Below, piece by piece: positions 62,484-64,000 of a DNA stretch of 64,000 bases. Position 1 is the stretch's first letter. The number at the start of each line of letters is the position of its first letter. The stretch comes from JADGHX01 sp035760965 (GTDB taxonomy: Bacteria > Pseudomonadota > Gammaproteobacteria > Steroidobacterales > Steroidobacteraceae): contig DASTRY010000032.1 in assembly GCA_035760965.1 (NCBI GenBank), positions 1-64,000 on the forward strand. Direction: 5' to 3'. The notes under the pieces were generated by a model. That model had not been told where the DNA came from. It searched no databases and was given only the letters and a program-made list of their open reading frames with translations. The position numbers and the translations under genes were made by a program.

Positions 62484-62864
62484 ATGAAGAATCGCAACGG
62501 CTCGTCTGATTCTGAACCTGGGCCTGCTCTTCAGAAGCTCAACCAGTATCTCGAGAAGAACTTCCCCGACTTCTTTGCCGAAGCTCGATTCCAGGTGGGG
62601 GAAGACGATTACTTTCTCTACGCCCGCTTCGGCCAGTACCTCGCCCGTGCCATCGAGAAGAGCCGGGCTCCCCGTGACAAGATCAACCGCGGCTTCACCG
62701 TGCTGAACAAGATGGCGCGGGCGTCCGCGAAGGACCCGACCGTGCGCCAGATTCTGGTCTCGGGGCCGCTCGAGTACATCGTCGACGCCCCGAAGGCGCG
62801 CGCGCTGGCTCGCAAGCGGTTGTCACCGGTCGCGCAGGGCTACCTGGAGAGCCTCTGCGAATGA
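62484..62864 (+). CDS. Small uncharacterised cytosolic protein
   Basis: 126 residues, no signal or membrane segment. Helical N-terminal part LQKLNQYLEKNFPDFF, a beta-like middle FQVGEDDYFLYARFGQYLARAI, then helices RGFTVLNKMARASAKDP and QILVSGPLEYIVDAPKARAL. Clear start and even codon pattern, so I count it as a real gene; I do not recognise the family with certainty. Followed by two hairpins, the second with a T-run. Confidence 0.75.
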   Translation: MKNRNGSSDSEPGPALQKLNQYLEKNFPDFFAEARFQVGEDDYFLYARFGQYLARAIEKSRAPRDKINRGFTVLNKMARASAKDPTVRQILVSGPLEYIVDAPKARALARKRLSPVAQGYLESLCE

Positions 62865-62894
62865 GATAGCGATTCGAAGAATTCGAAGCTGACA

Positions 62895-62921
62895 GGCGCA
62901 GGGGGACTCGGGCGTTGCGCC
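62895..62921 (+). terminator. Hairpin after the small unknown gene
   Basis: GGCGCA (62895-62900) pairs with TGCGCC (62916-62921), followed by TTT. It is 30 nt past the stop codon; weak by itself but close to the stronger terminator. Confidence 0.4.
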
Positions 62922-62934
62922 TTTGAGATGAAGG

Positions 62935-62971
62935 GGCCGCTTCGCGCCGACGGAGGCGGCTCTTTTTCTTT
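62935..62971 (+). terminator. Rho-independent terminator
   Basis: GGCCGC and GCGGC pair around a 15-nt loop and are followed by TCTTTTTCTTTT on the plus strand. Best candidate intrinsic terminator of the window; ends the transcript of the small gene at 62484. Confidence 0.65.
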
Positions 62972-63123
62972 TCCGCGCCTCTTTCCGCGCCAAGCTGCGT
63001 TCCCGCGGCGAGCTGCCTTAACGTGTCGAGCTGCGTTCCCGCGGCCGCGAGCCCGGGCGGCCTCGGCTAAGATCGCCGGAGTCTTCGTTACTCTCGGCTA
63101 CTTCTGGGCTGCTCCGGGCGCTC

Positions 63124-64000
63124 TTGGATTCACTGACGCACATCGCAGTCGGCTCGGCCATCGGAATGGCGGTGATGGGCGCGCGCACGCCGCGCTGGAA
63201 AGCGGCGCTCTGGGGCAGCATCTGCGCAACGCTTCCCGACCTCGACACCTTCATTCGTCACGGCGACCCCATCCGCGACGTGACGTTTCATCGCGGGGCC
63301 AGTCACTCGCTGCTCTACCTCACCCTCCTCGCGCCGCTCATCGGGTGGGTCATTTCGCGCATTCACCGGCAGCCGGCGATGTTCAGGCGCTGGTGGCTGC
63401 TGGCGTGGCTCGTGCTCATCTTCCATCCGCTGCTGGACGTCATGACGATCTACGGCACGCAGCTCGCGCTGCCGTTCACGGACTATCCGTTCGGGGTCGG
63501 CAGCATCTTCATCATCGATCCGCTATTCACCTTGCCGGTGTTGATCGGCGCGGCGGTCGCGCTCAGCTGGCGCAGTCCGCGTGCGCTCCGCTGGAACGCC
63601 GGCGGCATGGCGGTGAGCGCGGCCTATCTCGCGTGGACTTTTGCCGCTCAGCAGTACGTGACGGGCATCGCGCGGGAGTCGCTGCGCGCGCAGGGAATCG
63701 AAGTGGAGCGGATGGAAGTCGATCCGACCGCCCTGAACTCGGTGCTATGGCGGATAACGGCGATGACGCCGACCAGCTACGTTGAAGGGTTCTACTCGCT
63801 GTTCGACGGCACGCGGCAGATCACGTTTCGCGAGCATCCGCGCGGCATCGAGCTGTACGAGAAGCTGCGGGGCAACTGGAACGTGGACCGCATGGCGTGG
63901 TTCACGCACGGCTTCTTCAAGATGGAGCAGCGGGACGGCGTCGTGACGATCAGCGATCTGCGGCTCGGGATGGAGCCCTACTACGGATTCACGTTCGCCG
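63124..64000 (+). CDS. YdjM-type membrane-bound metal-dependent hydrolase (3' end outside window)
   Basis: At least 292 residues. DSLTHIAVGSAIGMAVMG start and HRGASHSLLYLTLLAPLIGW, with paired His (RGASHS) and Asp (LPDLDTFIRHGDP) as in the LexA-regulated YdjM family; then WLLAWLVLIFHPLLDVMTIYGTQLALPFTDYPFG and a periplasmic or cytosolic C-terminal part. Start placed at TTG, giving MDSLTHIAVG as in relatives (MDSLTH opening); no ATG in frame upstream fits. Open at the window end. Predicted four to five membrane helices. Confidence 0.88.
   Translation, partial: MDSLTHIAVGSAIGMAVMGARTPRWKAALWGSICATLPDLDTFIRHGDPIRDVTFHRGASHSLLYLTLLAPLIGWVISRIHRQPAMFRRWWLLAWLVLIFHPLLDVMTIYGTQLALPFTDYPFGVGSIFIIDPLFTLPVLIGAAVALSWRSPRALRWNAGGMAVSAAYLAWTFAAQQYVTGIARESLRAQGIEVERMEVDPTALNSVLWRITAMTPTSYVEGFYSLFDGTRQITFREHPRGIELYEKLRGNWNVDRMAWFTHGFFKMEQRDGVVTISDLRLGMEPYYGFTFA

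Overview
The window is high-GC proteobacterial DNA with dense genes, frequent ATGA/GTGA stop-start overlaps, no insertion sequence, prophage, tRNA, rRNA or CRISPR array that I can see. Gene content (MdtAB-type RND pump, GltBD, a XanB2-type chorismatase with an aryl-polyene cluster, SPFH/NfeD pair, YbhGFSR-type ABC exporter) points to a gammaproteobacterium near the Xanthomonadales/Nevskiales/Steroidobacter group; that placement is inference from gene content only.

Layout. 1-3251: 3' part of an RND efflux operon (adaptor then inner-membrane pump, minus strand, pump cut by the window edge). 3.5-5.8 kb: a two-gene unit of a multi-pass membrane protein and a von Willebrand-like lipoprotein. 5.9-16 kb: single housekeeping/accessory genes (EamA transporter, VOC protein, hydroxyacid dehydrogenase, DUF4404, a HisS/HisZ-like orphan, GNAT, CocE-type hydrolase, exported methyltransferase-like protein, DsbA) and an ArsR-SRPBCC-DUF1801 operon divergent from a GIY-YIG-like gene. 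16-26.7 kb: two DHA2-type MFS exporters flanking a YbhG-F-S-R-type ABC exporter with a translationally coupled SRPBCC gene, and an ECF sigma factor with a His-rich membrane partner. 26.9-32.3 kb: PLP dehydratase, GST, NTF2-like, AraC regulator, GFA protein, SPFH/NfeD. 32.6-34.05 kb: a frameshifted coiled-coil gene followed by about 0.76 kb of non-coding DNA holding a run of hairpins and a seven-copy 17-bp tandem repeat. 34.05-39.9 kb: gltD and gltB.

40.4-62.1 kb is one large aryl-polyene (xanthomonadin-like) biosynthetic cluster in about five blocks of alternating strand. It has a chorismatase (hydroxybenzoate starter), an aryl-activating ligase, two ACPs, two ketosynthases plus a chain-length factor, a ketoreductase, two hotdog dehydratases, a thioesterase, a GT2 glycosyltransferase, three acyltransferases, a LolA-like carrier, an MMPL-type exporter, a phosphopantetheinyl transferase and three separate flavin-dependent halogenase-family proteins. 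The expected flow is chorismate to hydroxybenzoate, loading on ACP, repeated condensation/reduction/dehydration to a polyene, halogenation or other flavin-dependent ring modification, transfer to a glyco- or lipid head group at the inner membrane, and export to the outer membrane. 62.4-64 kb: a small unknown gene and the start of a YdjM-type membrane hydrolase.

The points most worth following up are the three halogenase-like genes in one pathway, the 78-bp tandem duplication carrying the chorismatase stop codon, the repeat-filled insertion in the phosphopantetheinyl transferase, the hairpin run plus 17-bp repeat array at 33.4-33.9 kb, the frameshift that exactly breaks an 11-residue periodicity, and several RNA hairpins that would cover translation starts.
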